Shown in pieces: positions 24,701 to 27,414 of a DNA stretch of 35,018 nt. The stretch lies in the NCBI RefSeq assembly GCF_025655475.1, contig NZ_JAHTIK010000001.1:6855494-6890511 (forward strand), given 5' to 3'. The notes beneath the pieces were generated by a model, which was not told the DNA's origin, made no database searches, and worked only from the letters and a program-made list of their open reading frames with translations. The stretch is from Kitasatospora sp. DSM 101779 (GTDB lineage Bacteria > Actinomycetota > Actinomycetes > Streptomycetales > Streptomycetaceae). Both the position numbers and the translations under genes were made by a program. Every line of letters begins with the position of its first letter. Within the stretch, counting starts at the first letter, position 1.

Positions 24701-26776
24701 GGCACGCCGCACGGGGACCTCCCGATCGGCGAGGTCCCGCACGGCAAGACGCCCACCGAGCCCGGCAAGGCCACCGTGACGGGCGAGCAGGCCCTGCTGC
24801 GCCAGCGTGTCCGGTTCACCCTGCGGCGGGTCGACGGGGACGGCCCGTACGGCGACCCCGTCCCGGTGGAGGGAAACCTCTACTACTGGGCCGCCAGGCC
24901 GACGGAGACCGAGGCGCAGAACACGGTCCACGCCCAGGACCGGCAGGACGAGGGCGATCTCCAGGAGGGGTACGACGAGGGCGACGGACAGGCCCTGCAG
25001 CCCCGGCCGGGGGCCACCCCCCTCGCCGCCGTGCCGCACGACCAGGACATGCCGCACCCGCACGGGGAGGAGCCGCCCGCCGACCAGGTGCGCACCGCGG
25101 GCCCGACGTCGGACGCCGCGTCCCCGCCCGCGCACGACGGCGTGCCGCTGTCGGACCTCGGCAGCCGGGCGAACGGGCGCTACCTGCGCGGCTCCACCGA
25201 GGAGTCGGCGGGGGACGCGGCGGTGCGCGAGGCCCTGGCCCGCACGCCCCACCGGGACGGCGAGTTCGTCGTCGCGGTGCGGACCGACCCGGTCAGCAAG
25301 CTGCCCGTGGTCGACGGGAAGCCGGTCGAGCCCGTCGAGTTCGCCCGGACGCTGCTGCGCTGGAAGGCCGAGGGGGTGTGGAACGGCACCGACCGGCTGG
25401 TGTTCCTCGCCTGCTCGCTGGGAGCCGCCGACGGGGGCCGGTACCTGCCGAAGCTGCTCGACGAACTGGCCGGGCCCGATGTCCGGGCCACGGCCAGGGC
25501 CGCGACCGGCCTGCTCTGGGTCGTCCCGCCGGCGGGCGCGGGCGCTTCGGCGCCGGACGCCGAGGGCCACCTCGTCCCGGCGCGGCAGGTGTTCCGTTTG
25601 GACGGCCGGCCGATGATCGTCCCGGACGGGCCGCTGCTGGAGTTCGACAGCGCGTCCGCGCCGCCGCACGAGGTCCCCGTGGACCTGCCGCCCGGCTACC
25701 ACGCCGCAGCGGCGCAGGACTCCACCGCGCCGACCGGGCGGGCCGAACTCGACGGGGCGGTGCACTTCTCCCTGCCGACACAGGGCGGGCCGTGGCACAT
25801 CGACCACTCGGCCGACGACATCGCGAACGTGCTGAACGACCTGGTGGGGCCCGAGCCGGACAACGGCCTCGACGTGCCACCGGCGATCGGCCAGCACATG
25901 CCGCCGGCTGCGGGATGGCTCAACCCGGCCAACTGGCCGCCCGGTGTGACCGGTACGCAGGCCGCCGAGGAGTTCTTCCACCAGAGCGGCGGTTGGCAAC
26001 TGGCCCACGACCACTTCGAGGCCATGCCCCGCGACTTCCGACTGCGCTACGCGCAACTGGAGTTCCACACGGCGATCGCCCGGGACCAGCAGGCGGCAGA
26101 GGGCCGGGCCGCCGCGCTGGAGCAGATGACGGAGTTCGTCGCCGAACTGGACGACCGCCACCGGTCGGCGCTGGAGTTCTACACGAACCCCAGCGAGGAC
26201 GGGGACGGCGGCGCGGCCGACGAGCTCTCGTACCACCAGATCAAGCAAGCCCAGTGGACGCTGGACCTGGACCCGGGCGCGGACATCGCCGCCCACCCCC
26301 ACGGCCCGGCCGTCCTGGACCACATCGAGGCCATCGGCGACGCGATCACGCAGTGCCCCGTGACGGCGCCGCTCCTGGTGAGCCGGGGCGCTCCGTTCGT
26401 GGGGAACTGGGAGCACCCGGTGGGCCTGCAGGTCGGCGTGGCGGTCCGCGAACCCACCTTCGTCTCCGCCACGGTGGGCGAGCAGTTGCACGGGTCCTTC
26501 GCCGAACGGCTGATCCGCATGCACCTCTACGTGCCCGAGAACGTCCAGGGCGCGTACCTGCCGGCGATCTCGGTGAGCCCCGAGGAGCTGGAGATCCTCT
26601 TCGGGAGCGGAACGACCTGGATTCCCGTCCGGATCATCCCGCCGGAGCACCCGCTGAACATTCCGCTGGACAGCGGGGAGCGGACCGTGCTGCCGCAGAA
26701 CCAGTGGGTCGTCTACGGCCGGCTGGAGGACCCGCCCCCGCTCTCCGACGACGAGTTCGAGGACCACGACCAGTAG
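6128..26776 (+). CDS. Giant 6882-aa multidomain polymorphic-toxin-like protein with CpnT-like N-terminus and C-terminal ADP-ribosyltransferase
   Basis: One uninterrupted frame of 6882 codons; GTG start with AGGAG 8 bases upstream, TAG stop. Order of modules (residues): WXG100/CpnT-like secretion module 1-210; helical part to ~590; Pro-rich linker; lonely-Cys-type domain (Cys802); long helical array ~960-1530; NlpC/P60-like Cys1858/His1930; HExxHxxGxxD domain at 2129; protein-glutaminase-like Cys2515/His2572/Asp2593; OTU-like Cys2754/His2866; HELAH 3111 with Glu3178; second HExxHxxGxxD at 3396; unrecognised region ~3505-4025; degenerate OTU Cys4046/Arg4164; lonely-Cys 2 (Cys4306); Glu/Arg helix ~4478-4702; beta-rich region to ~6255; lonely-Cys 3 (Cys6429); ADP-ribosyltransferase Arg6753/Ser6780/Glu6820-x-Glu6822. 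NCBI names similar streptomycete giants 'lonely Cys domain-containing protein' (from memory). Export by the surrounding ESX system and effector function are inferred. No Sec signal is present. Confidence 0.93.
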   Translation: MSIMLPPGLAKFFSIATGMKWPEANEDDLRAAGDDYLAIAEKVPELRAYLVDLVNFCRDSFEGQAADAFLLQMRRLIGETGSTDYVSSSGEVAKQLGDFAHKVANQVEYAKWMIIAQLIQLVAQIAWAIAMAPITFGGSLAEIFVAYKITGELIKQIFIWLLKQLLLHEFLSITTAMVMDGIIQGIQIGKGHKDHWESESFVQSIEMGAINGLLTGPLELLTFGIGKLFGRMFGSGLTKNLLADIKTLAGSEWKGELKALTTAELDGVLKGMRNAPKSSFQTVLEMVRHDLKDQAAKTAAKDTLGAVWRKDRGKLAQKVGDGVVQSETKLGLKGVENLGHGFTKVERLSHRMGELFERDLVMHGVDAQLANAAGRLVAARAAAAGGRYAMDLGAFTKLARTLVETAGQTEAKALESLTKRIGNLQNELKGLAGNVAAGEAKNLELQSLKDTVKATQDLARSAVGLMDGLHPQTAGQFLYRFGEGVGGWIRGGVQNVLTEGSYNLAFGEDHTFTVSVESFYGGVSMGALGHLGHIAGGPLRLKLQELDLHLPNHARFPLAVVSNLMGHPTALWRSGPEGTTEVGGGSSVKPLDAPPTRPENIKLSSNGRPADSESSGAVKGPDGTTTRTTGGSNGEERTTAEAPAPPKPVATVGGEGGEGAPPKPPEGEGTVHVTASAHAGAPAPEVPPPSRVVTAGGNQEHVVHREQQPDHRPATEYGHPLSAEDRSAWVVGKDLPDTVLKALELRPRDDTRYALVMHTDADGLPTDRNGRALSPQDVADVIVALGEHGRLDGRRTIDFIACDLNGGDHVHFGAEVMELVWKHPEFADLKARAADGPVWVAPGFTGEKTMAEGPGTGHLIVAEKVGFDQHGRPVIEGRGNWHEYTRREYTEGENPPESMVIVSTTASKLPEHYASGGFHASMPGAERFGEDPPAFADGPAHPGQDGARPDHTPAGPAYRYADAPEHVRAEADGSRAEQWRQTQRDLQDAYGAKLSESAEQHRKDPDGSGHPLDEAAADRLAERFAQGSVHFPEHAPADLPAAVRRRAQEMLHRELAARPRDRERILADLDGLVHVAAVRESYVRMARERFEQALEATRSPKLLGDGTGRTRAPAPLSEAALRAVRAATESGFLSRAEAEAARLYARPEDIGEHTAEPARAHAEDSLEGLTVRLREELALHADHERALAEADRLVERAVRDNGWHDRLSAADRDLLAAVGVTGRPKPSDAAVAEIKQRVRERVAADFAEITGPLDPTGRRRGRTEAVKLFETALGGHVSGLPHEFAVGLVRESAIRRAAAEAEQAAGSWHLQTEHRALAERFGVTAGNIHRAKEEVVRDLAEALHQQVLDHADRPAVLRRAIEGLTEAGNVRDLLLYRAARSAAHQAADTAARSAARAHGVLSEHAVDRLTEGHTQRIERSFDELFRTSGDLTTRQDEWGRRRSELDRELVDHAAFERQAAPALREAARAFDDLARPHVLAEDRAAALKRAYGDEFFTRYRELWTLDHFDAASWQAHERTHEDAFAHRAQPRPEEGADRSADQGALTVADRPIGRAGERRAGEAADLIADVLSPHTVRERDDTPQDVGEAPRPRTEVAPRSPLGAEERAAALKEVNRVMGGPEGRTGLPMASGRHLGFDEPGHNMLRDVVVLSDRLKTFRADHDEAGVQRLHDAAAKKKRPPNLADQPVGSTQRLRTAADIAVLDSAVAAAAELLDGPLRPDHAAVLMGLDLTAPVGRTSAAEPDDVRSLAAVLHSRHRIDDAVHRRLQEDPADQEARATLHDAELRLRAEYLGGRLRLPAPDSGHRLVAAMHELTAGNNRPGLRMTWQVDGSGSAFHQWATGARDTAPPLAEETTLNCWEAVLLTAHHAGLLSEQWIRETYRHSGENWHDHLRSRLLRRDSTTLYTAQSEHARTLPLAGDIVITSNAMNHVALATGRVDGEGRPLVLSFGVADDEGSFTADEVVLVAADEVTLASADFGPGPWFFHPPADLPTAPRLQAPATESAVSRVPQPQPVGPRIDRTPRFVVRSSFDARRFHHEGPVTDLTVRIAVRDGGEHDAAAVWQRVVEGVEEHLNQPRYRLANGDRMHVTVVRVDPGQDAHLTVDLVGRDRQMDQNTWWADGHPLDYAHELGHQLGLRDEYRTPDLPHRPDVAGSLIGNPHAPAPEGLRQGGLRERHLQLISAVVGDLDQHPRNGADDRSWDEARGAATPHLRTHVWVDPVSAPKQPGRDGDQDTVAPRLHDADDNGIGEQPTVNPYQDLFGDDLYAELQADASVQQAGAAEQALVTLLLEDMNLQSMPATDPFIDTVAESLSAHLAAEAPRGTEVFQLLDSLDGVPRNFDRLVVRYAERTGGQDIVLVLREAARAGRLGEGAEQRVLDRFGRKDHLPPAHLIDIFLHPNELAKSERLRTLLMGSGQADGVLTLLAPLRSDLRQLWRVLDFQDLGGERSFLEQVESRFPEATALHAYIRNGELWERPVVDEHDALDLFHQLSELHYRAADGTDARIPFDFPDDGCYDRAHLMAVRLTELGIANRKIFVQHRTMDDAAGLVVNSPNAARTGMLEPQQVSWGFHVAVVIDVDINDDGRPEPMVIDPSMADRPLLVDHWMAQMGIAVGSSDHLGDHYTEVVGRLVDLLNDSLIVTSSLGFPLGVPTHYFVERQTYFLVGANDANQPGRDEPSGQSLRRSERFFQERQLAGTDNNRSAAAARAFDRKLERLLEGSADLEGTDPYHHSSDEDQRPELFRWQDVPPDGDCLYHAVNAVLTPEDGDAAALRTRVVNWMLETGNLPVVRGFARAFGTSMDELARTIGRTGNWNTMAGDLAPRVVASALGVQLHIHRTGQPDVVLDPLNGVAPAGTVHLQLDADHYSAWVPTRQKRGREDTDDGGAGDHGEGPSTRKLKVEPHPMETEEQSPSDTEMQQPSTLPAPPTTGQDGQVVLGRPPVGLGGGDMPVPGPLHDRVQALEHLSGEERRSLAAGQDFLAGLRAELGPEDFAQAAARLLVDVDPRSQQPVAARRTAEALVTRMLSNQELAERLVNAGVRVVVVPRDVPMTEVPGFVESARGTGDGRDWSVVRGSSGNGLVLITEENLLGARTTVGPNLEHPEGYSTSVHELAHTIHEFGLTREQRDLVVQAYRNRNAAGSRSEPSGEENVTAWPDGGVLDADGNPVGNYSARNHHEFFAQLVTAYFGYNHGNDPTTGLPRNNGADWVRAHVPDLVPVLEHLFGPGSRADHPEAANPISRTEAEEELFDGFREFMANATAQNAPTGRPDQQHVEVGQQPPPARVDRTPRFVVRSSFDARRFEHGGEVHTDLTVRIAFREGGGRDVAAVWKKLVEGVEEHLNAPGYRVAGGDRMHVTVVRVEPGAEAHLTVDLVGRDRQMDQGAWWADAEPLDYVHELGHQLGLRDEYRTADLPHRPDVDGSLVGNPDAPAPQGLRQGGLRERHLQLISSVVGHLDRHPGSGAVHQRWDEAREAATPQARSHVWVDPVSRPELHGSERAATEVAPEGRKKNNRFKKTPYRESDAKNEKAVIEQPGYASGDQFGIAVALLLNENLHVVIGRAPAGENGTHLAGDKSRELEAFYKFSGIGDDRIHIAEALSMETREQYDKIKEKVNQVLDGGGYVFTPEKPREHVVKTIYYGTEMVSRYFDADSPDMIRRAWKLIDEDGNGIKDEEVGNWLKRRGIDLKPGSKVLVIWSRFTGKKTGWLDVRGRMEHDTSFEGTRQLLRALGDKYDAVIITGDPHPDAGKAEKWRQLLAEMDGDRFHDITGFWGAGESDRAAVRAWTEGMRVGQLRLYDYLGRNHVVQHIGARSGNLEALALIKQSVRYLEEKGASGAYRMTHWHDAGEGLTKLGGVAPGYERIQITVPPTASGRYAKPFDVHRSDLPETLSYLPTGGVKRRHKPAGVYGGERGFDHTSMVEILRALGHAEGFSAEQFDQFHERRISQLRRQFHKVRREVDLALKSDIHPQEVQRRRDEFDRVVVRLEKIFAVDGPSKGQFEEHYKYLVDKALPGIAHLWRIKRDFEDYSDMSAEGYRIESMPRDGNCLYKALALSGVMGPCSTEELSGGARKMRQGAGEWINKNFKRVFDDIVERRGLRIDAMREVEWLVDTRGQWAGKLGDVIPEILAEAFRVRLRIFDGMSSRSYGPEGESVREVSVLLGDGRYSLLRAISSEHETDSLREDDRSESEGEGEGEGEGDEQPLPRPQATPRPAGPGVQPPAHGRSLQDAGRNPYGWVLDGDMSLPEFRYLVAGPDVTFKIVVHTDQGGRPVIDGELFSVEKMADLIVSLRANKYWNGKDPLEFDACRLGAEGNDYLGELKTVLRERQISASFHAFTDDVWFAPTFVQREGGSLEELGGRAFVTAARVGYDGDGRPVISGPGKRVRIEARREEETEQVPPRLYSVVDLGQVATQLPQHVRFARRGGPSVRVPDEDPGYDGDVESLGGSDSDWFSDPGSEHLESSESEDGSGLSSEDDQGQPQPQPQPRPDPELRPDPELERRELERQSQLERQRKLEREHERRLELERQERERELERQRQLQREQRERELEPRREIERQRLERRERERQTQLERQRQLERTLELERQERERERELDRRELELQRLERERQTQLDRQLERTLELERHERELERQRQLQSEERELDRRELELQRLERRERERQTQLDRQRRLQSEEREHDRRELERQRLEHQELERQRLARQQPEPQPQPDPGPPAVLDGRHRQYLEGIKIVGEPGPAAVRARVHELLAGAGDDGQLRQQLDAVLDPANFRAKHAEMVNGGWRTTVWVNRKQHELVVTAEAGAWQLRAIGEPDVRNTGEGFEVVSQAAHESDPRKVQLTTGQAGLDLAPTHINPINPVLQSLHTVSVALGGASHGTESVLKVTASAVNKVALVGRTDTYASEFTYHVRVMDEQGRGLVLPLGDDAPITAEVTAEIPRGTAVNGPQFRWQGWDRPTGLPPGAVRPDGGHPLAVRGLQAVRDAVFAELPREQRPDGTAHRAILDFLSTKNVIDGFEHASSWGLHSPHLTFTNGRTGRLRLTLEPLESTAHDLTDSRSVRGAKWSAEQAANRSEGSSRSLGTNHGLSGQVWKSPVSKESKWLTGNLGYGYSVSTSHGSKGKNTLTLEHGHEEETRAQLVSTTVRFRVQLIEDRLSPGADGLVHSRVTDIPLPEHTTGEVVRISPLREHAEADVGDVPLPDALTTPRLRSRTAYLDVPGSTELVAHVVQYLHTLAPGTLPPPGRHPGTAVAPQAHANLRSLHEQLSPSALRAAAPDLLEGAFRIVLDAPRLPGFPESAYEILVRADLRDGRPLSTGPATAKEVVTRTVGADKSVSHGGKHAWTFGGSLRTALNPPNTQRAFVTAGFEYSRGNSHQLTTGAETEVKHDFSLETTTDRIAYSLTFGVHIGPLDPRAPRTHLGSEEPKHPLSVGRLVVGVQHVRRTDGIPDELEPSNLPALHLVRDVDTANFRGRAEEALTSAYTARKDGTEPPDLRDALDVLADRRRLRGIIQASRHGWVNTMDLHVGSGQNRDTVGLSLHTEFGTLQYRETLSGEGKLALELKSSTSGATADKNSTAKKANLGSDFGRFPETPEGLNTSTYQVRGGGKLKGSLGDEYSDTVKEQTSTTRRTAQKGTWHVYEAVATITVKGRVTDANGNISRGAGVLSEDHTVLVLLSDEDVRAMATPPDGPADGGAPAPDPREAHLLRWGVGAGTVVEFHDTDAILREIDSQLRGRQQPDGAPPGDPDAALHFAEAFSPHSLSANFDDLVNRGILDYHVQETRTSLIVTKVLVRGIVEGDWHDERQQSTMEITRKTGIARTVKGNDGRNRTGGGDLNVRPTYGVPRAAEHFGNLTYAPTLGGELGGGTGHESGVTTKIGHKTSKFGATRLFTARMHFEVTVTRQEHGRHVKLDVPMPVTPDGAVRAWVPESMTTAPGAVEPFVPQGDELVHLPENGDAIMLQQIVVQDPAAWARSLASGHDLVGFDGVKTLLDSAVTLLTAPRPWGDGMLGTLGRNAAKVYEPVHGLVGSMAADAVSAVLPERVVAMARRTVTSFVADPRLAEDHPLRVESALPLASQSALRQALSPQTLHAVFHRLKDPRTGYETVALGQDGRTRLRVSLEAIGEVTEIAVRPEGEDELTGTTELEAATTGTGTVAWSANPFDLAATTAAPIVTVPVNTARYGGTSTSDRPGPVTYAPGTPHGDLPIGEVPHGKTPTEPGKATVTGEQALLRQRVRFTLRRVDGDGPYGDPVPVEGNLYYWAARPTETEAQNTVHAQDRQDEGDLQEGYDEGDGQALQPRPGATPLAAVPHDQDMPHPHGEEPPADQVRTAGPTSDAASPPAHDGVPLSDLGSRANGRYLRGSTEESAGDAAVREALARTPHRDGEFVVAVRTDPVSKLPVVDGKPVEPVEFARTLLRWKAEGVWNGTDRLVFLACSLGAADGGRYLPKLLDELAGPDVRATARAATGLLWVVPPAGAGASAPDAEGHLVPARQVFRLDGRPMIVPDGPLLEFDSASAPPHEVPVDLPPGYHAAAAQDSTAPTGRAELDGAVHFSLPTQGGPWHIDHSADDIANVLNDLVGPEPDNGLDVPPAIGQHMPPAAGWLNPANWPPGVTGTQAAEEFFHQSGGWQLAHDHFEAMPRDFRLRYAQLEFHTAIARDQQAAEGRAAALEQMTEFVAELDDRHRSALEFYTNPSEDGDGGAADELSYHQIKQAQWTLDLDPGADIAAHPHGPAVLDHIEAIGDAITQCPVTAPLLVSRGAPFVGNWEHPVGLQVGVAVREPTFVSATVGEQLHGSFAERLIRMHLYVPENVQGAYLPAISVSPEELEILFGSGTTWIPVRIIPPEHPLNIPLDSGERTVLPQNQWVVYGRLEDPPPLSDDEFEDHDQ
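8260..8800 (+). repeat. Lonely-Cys-type domain, copy 1
   Basis: Residues ~712-892. It contains VMHTDADGLP, a helix, then DFIACDLNGG with Cys802 on a predicted strand, and later PVWVAPGF. The same order (TD-x-x-x-x-P, helix, F-x-A-C-x-L-G, then a VW.aP/v strand) recurs in two further copies in this chain. Only one conserved Cys and no conserved His are visible, so catalysis is not established. Confidence 0.65.
11500..12090 (+). other. NlpC/P60-like (papain-fold) Cys-His domain
   Basis: Residues ~1792-1988. TLNCWEAVLL places Cys1858 at the start of a helix; about 70 residues later AGDIVITSNAMNHVALATG puts His1930 in the typical 'GD(I/L)V...HV' strand pair of NlpC/P60 and related folds. Such domains hydrolyse peptide or isopeptide bonds, or act as acyltransferases. 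The third polar residue is not identified, so activity and substrate are uncertain. Confidence 0.55.
12179..12793 (+). repeat. HExxHxxGxxD metallopeptidase-like domain, copy 1
   Basis: Residues 2018-2222. HELGHQLGLRDEY at 2129-2141 gives the zinc motif HExxHxxGxxD, the form found in snapalysin-type (M7) peptidases where Asp is the third ligand. The domain starts RIDRTPRFVVRSSFDARRF and ends HVWVDPVS. It is repeated almost residue for residue at 15977-16594. Confidence 0.75.
13480..14110 (+). other. Protein-glutaminase-like deamidase domain
   Basis: Residues ~2450-2660. IPFDFPDDGCYDRAH carries Cys2515, SWGFHVAVV carries His2572 and MVIDPSM carries Asp2593, the Cys-His-Asp triad order of bacterial protein-glutaminases, which convert protein Gln to Glu. 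The sequence around the Cys (PDDGCY.RAH) is the family hallmark. All three catalytic residues are intact. Confidence 0.75.
14336..14770 (+). other. OTU-like cysteine peptidase domain, copy 1 (intact)
   Basis: Residues ~2737-2880. VPPDGDCLYHAV contains the OTU Asp and nucleophile Cys2754; NWNTMAGDLAPRVVASALGVQLHIH matches the family's conserved middle helix and strand; DADHYSAW supplies His2866. OTU enzymes are deubiquitinase-like isopeptidases, mostly eukaryotic and viral but also bacterial effectors. The domain is followed by a basic stretch (RQKRGRED) and an acidic/Pro linker. Confidence 0.7.
15180..15860 (+). other. HELAH...E metallopeptidase domain resembling anthrax lethal factor catalytic domain
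   Basis: Residues ~3018-3244. VHELAHTIHEFGL gives the zinc motif HELAH at 3111-3115; 63 residues after the second His, HHEFFAQLVTAYFGY supplies a candidate third ligand Glu3178. This HExxH + downstream E-F-F-A arrangement is that of the ATLF-like gluzincins. It differs from the two flanking HExxHxxGxxD copies and is a separate fold. Confidence 0.65.
15977..16594 (+). repeat. HExxHxxGxxD metallopeptidase-like domain, copy 2
   Basis: Residues 3284-3489. HELGHQLGLRDEY at 3396-3408, with the same N- and C-terminal boundaries as copy 1, one residue longer. The DNA is also closely similar, forming a direct repeat of about 615 bases spaced 3798 bases apart. Copy 2 uses more GTG/GGT/GGG codons than copy 1, so the two have drifted at synonymous sites. 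Confidence 0.75.
16622..18200 (+). other. Unrecognised Rossmann-like region in lower-GC DNA
   Basis: Residues ~3500-4025. Alternating strand/helix text (FGIAVALLLNENLHVVIG; VLVIWSRFTGKKTG at ~3693; YDAVIITGDPHPDAGK at ~3732; HIGARSGNLEALALI at ~3806; RMTHWHD) looks like two Rossmann-like halves. The S-G-N-L-E motif and the HxG before it recall the donor site of GT-B glycosyltransferases, but I cannot assign a family. An EF-hand-like loop (DEDGNGIKDEE) lies at 17118-17150. The DNA is visibly poorer in GC than the rest, using codons such as AAA, ATT, ATA (16907) and TAT. Confidence 0.5.
18215..18650 (+). other. OTU-like domain, copy 2 (catalytic His replaced by Arg)
   Basis: Residues ~4030-4175. 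MPRDGNCLYKAL contains Cys4046 and the preceding Asp; GQWAGKLGDVIPEILAEAF and RVRLRIF match the conserved middle. At the HY position of copy 1, GDGRYSLL has Arg4164 (CGC, one transition from CAC). The domain is probably inactive or uses another base. Confidence 0.65.
18691..18720 (+). repeat. Five tandem CGAGGG hexamers
   Basis: Five exact CGAGGG units encode a Glu-Gly run (SEGEGEGEGEGDE) in a linker between the second OTU-like domain and the second lonely-Cys domain. Hexamers keep the frame, so copy number may vary by slippage without breaking the gene. Confidence 0.9.
18800..19400 (+). repeat. Lonely-Cys-type domain, copy 2
   Basis: Residues ~4225-4425. VVHTDQGGRP, then EFDACRLGAEG with Cys4306, then DVWFAPTF and VGYDGDGRPVISG. 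It aligns in order and spacing with copies 1 and 3 but is diverged from them. Confidence 0.65.
19560..20235 (+). repeat. Glu/Arg-rich single-helix repeat region
   Basis: Residues ~4478-4702. Opens with four CAGCCG units (19562-19585; QPQPQPQP), then about 200 residues of almost only E, R, L and Q with ELERQ-type units, closing with QPEPQPQPDPGP. At DNA level a block beginning GCGTCTGGAG recurs at 19801, 19933 and 20077, so the array grew by duplication of 132-144-base units. The pattern fits a stable single alpha helix or long coiled coil serving as a rigid spacer between the effector half and the beta-rich half. Confidence 0.85.
20290..24900 (+). other. Long beta-rich region with internal repeats, function unknown
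   Basis: Residues ~4722-6258. I recognise no enzyme motif. Ser/Thr/Gly-rich strands with alternating polarity recur about four times: near 21340-21560 (GYGYSVSTSHG), 22090-22330 (SVSHGGKHAWTFGGSL), 22790-23060 (GGGKLKGSLGDEYSD) and 23560-23830 (LGGELGGGTGHESG). Each is followed by a strand such as VRFRVQL or ARMHFEVTV. The pattern resembles repeated beta hairpins and could be scaffold, adhesin or pore/translocation structure; this is open. Confidence 0.45.
25160..25740 (+). repeat. Lonely-Cys-type domain, copy 3
   Basis: Residues ~6345-6538. VAVRTDPVSKLPVVDG, then VFLACSLGAADGG with Cys6429, then LLWVVPPAG and FRLDGRPMIVPDG. It precedes the C-terminal toxin domain directly, so it may act as a processing or presentation module for the ADP-ribosyltransferase. 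Confidence 0.65.
26150..26710 (+). other. C-terminal mono-ADP-ribosyltransferase domain
   Basis: Residues ~6675-6861. LLVSRGAPF supplies Arg6753, TFVSATVG supplies Ser6780 (S-x-x/STS position) and SPEELEILFGSGTTW supplies Glu6820-x-Glu6822, the complete R-S-ExE signature of ART exotoxins; VQGAYLPAIS before it is the usual strand. All key residues are present. ARTs of this class transfer ADP-ribose from NAD to protein targets; the target here is unknown. Confidence 0.75.
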
Positions 26777-26809
26777 ACCCGCCCCCGCCCCCCGGCCGAG
26801 AGGAACGTG

Positions 26810-27382
26810 ATGACCACCGCCGACCAGGACCGCACGGACCCGGATACGGTCGGGCTGGTCGACCCGCACTGGCAGGGCGAGGGAGAGCCGCCGCCCTGGG
26901 CGGTGATCGGGCGGTGGCAGGCCGGCGAGGACGGCTCCGTCCGGGAGTTCGCGGAGAACGCCGAGTACCGCCCGTCCCCGACCGCGTGCGGCTGGCCGCC
27001 GCCGACCGACCCGGTGGCCGCCGCCGTCCGGGCGGGGGCGACCGGGTACGGGCTACCCGAGGACGTCCACCGCGCGCTCGCCGGGGCCCGGGTCGCCGTC
27101 CTGCTGGACGAGTACGCCGAGATCGGCGGCTTCACGCCCCCGGACGGCGACCCGGCCGTGGTGGTCTACTCCGCCCGGTCGTGGCCGGCGGCGGCCGGCG
27201 ACCCCGGCCACGCCGTGATCGGCCCCGGCACGCTGCCGGACCGACTGCCGCCGGGGCTCGGGATCGTGGTCAACCCCGGGGCCCCGGCGGCGATGAGGCT
27301 GGACCCTGGAGCGCTCTGGAGAGCCGTCGACGTCCTCGACCGCGAGGGCGGACGCGGACGCCCGCTGCGCCCGTTCGACTGA
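26810..27382 (+). CDS. Type VII secretion system-associated protein
   Basis: A 190-residue protein of the streptomycete 'T7SS-associated' type: an N-terminal part with VDPHWQGEGEPPPWAVIGRW and YRPSPTACGWPPPTDPVAAAV, then ATGYG and a C-terminal half with VVNPGAPAAMRLDPGALWRAV that resembles SseB-like domains. It has no signal peptide or membrane segment, so it is cytosolic. The ATG at 26810 is preferred over the GTG at 26807 because of its spacing from GAGAGGA. It follows the giant gene after 33 bases and is probably co-transcribed. Its place directly downstream makes it a candidate chaperone or immunity-type partner, though its family is found in ESX loci generally, which argues for a secretion role. 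Confidence 0.8.
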   Translation: MTTADQDRTDPDTVGLVDPHWQGEGEPPPWAVIGRWQAGEDGSVREFAENAEYRPSPTACGWPPPTDPVAAAVRAGATGYGLPEDVHRALAGARVAVLLDEYAEIGGFTPPDGDPAVVVYSARSWPAAAGDPGHAVIGPGTLPDRLPPGLGIVVNPGAPAAMRLDPGALWRAVDVLDREGGRGRPLRPFD

Positions 27383-27383
27383 A

Positions 27384-27413
27384 CCGGACGGCGGCGACCG
27401 GGACGCCGTCCGG
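27384..27413. terminator. Bidirectional terminator between convergent genes
   Basis: CCGGACGGCG (27384-27393) pairs exactly with CGCCGTCCGG (27404-27413) around a 10-base loop. It fills the 32-base gap between the stop of the T7SS-associated gene on the plus strand and the stop of eccD on the minus strand, where a shared terminator is expected. Confidence 0.8.
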
Positions 27414-27414
27414 C

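Noticed and set aside
18800..26869. Minus-strand open frames of 1227 and 1408 codons
   Set aside because: Shadows of the giant gene; repeats in them mirror the Glu/Arg helix region.
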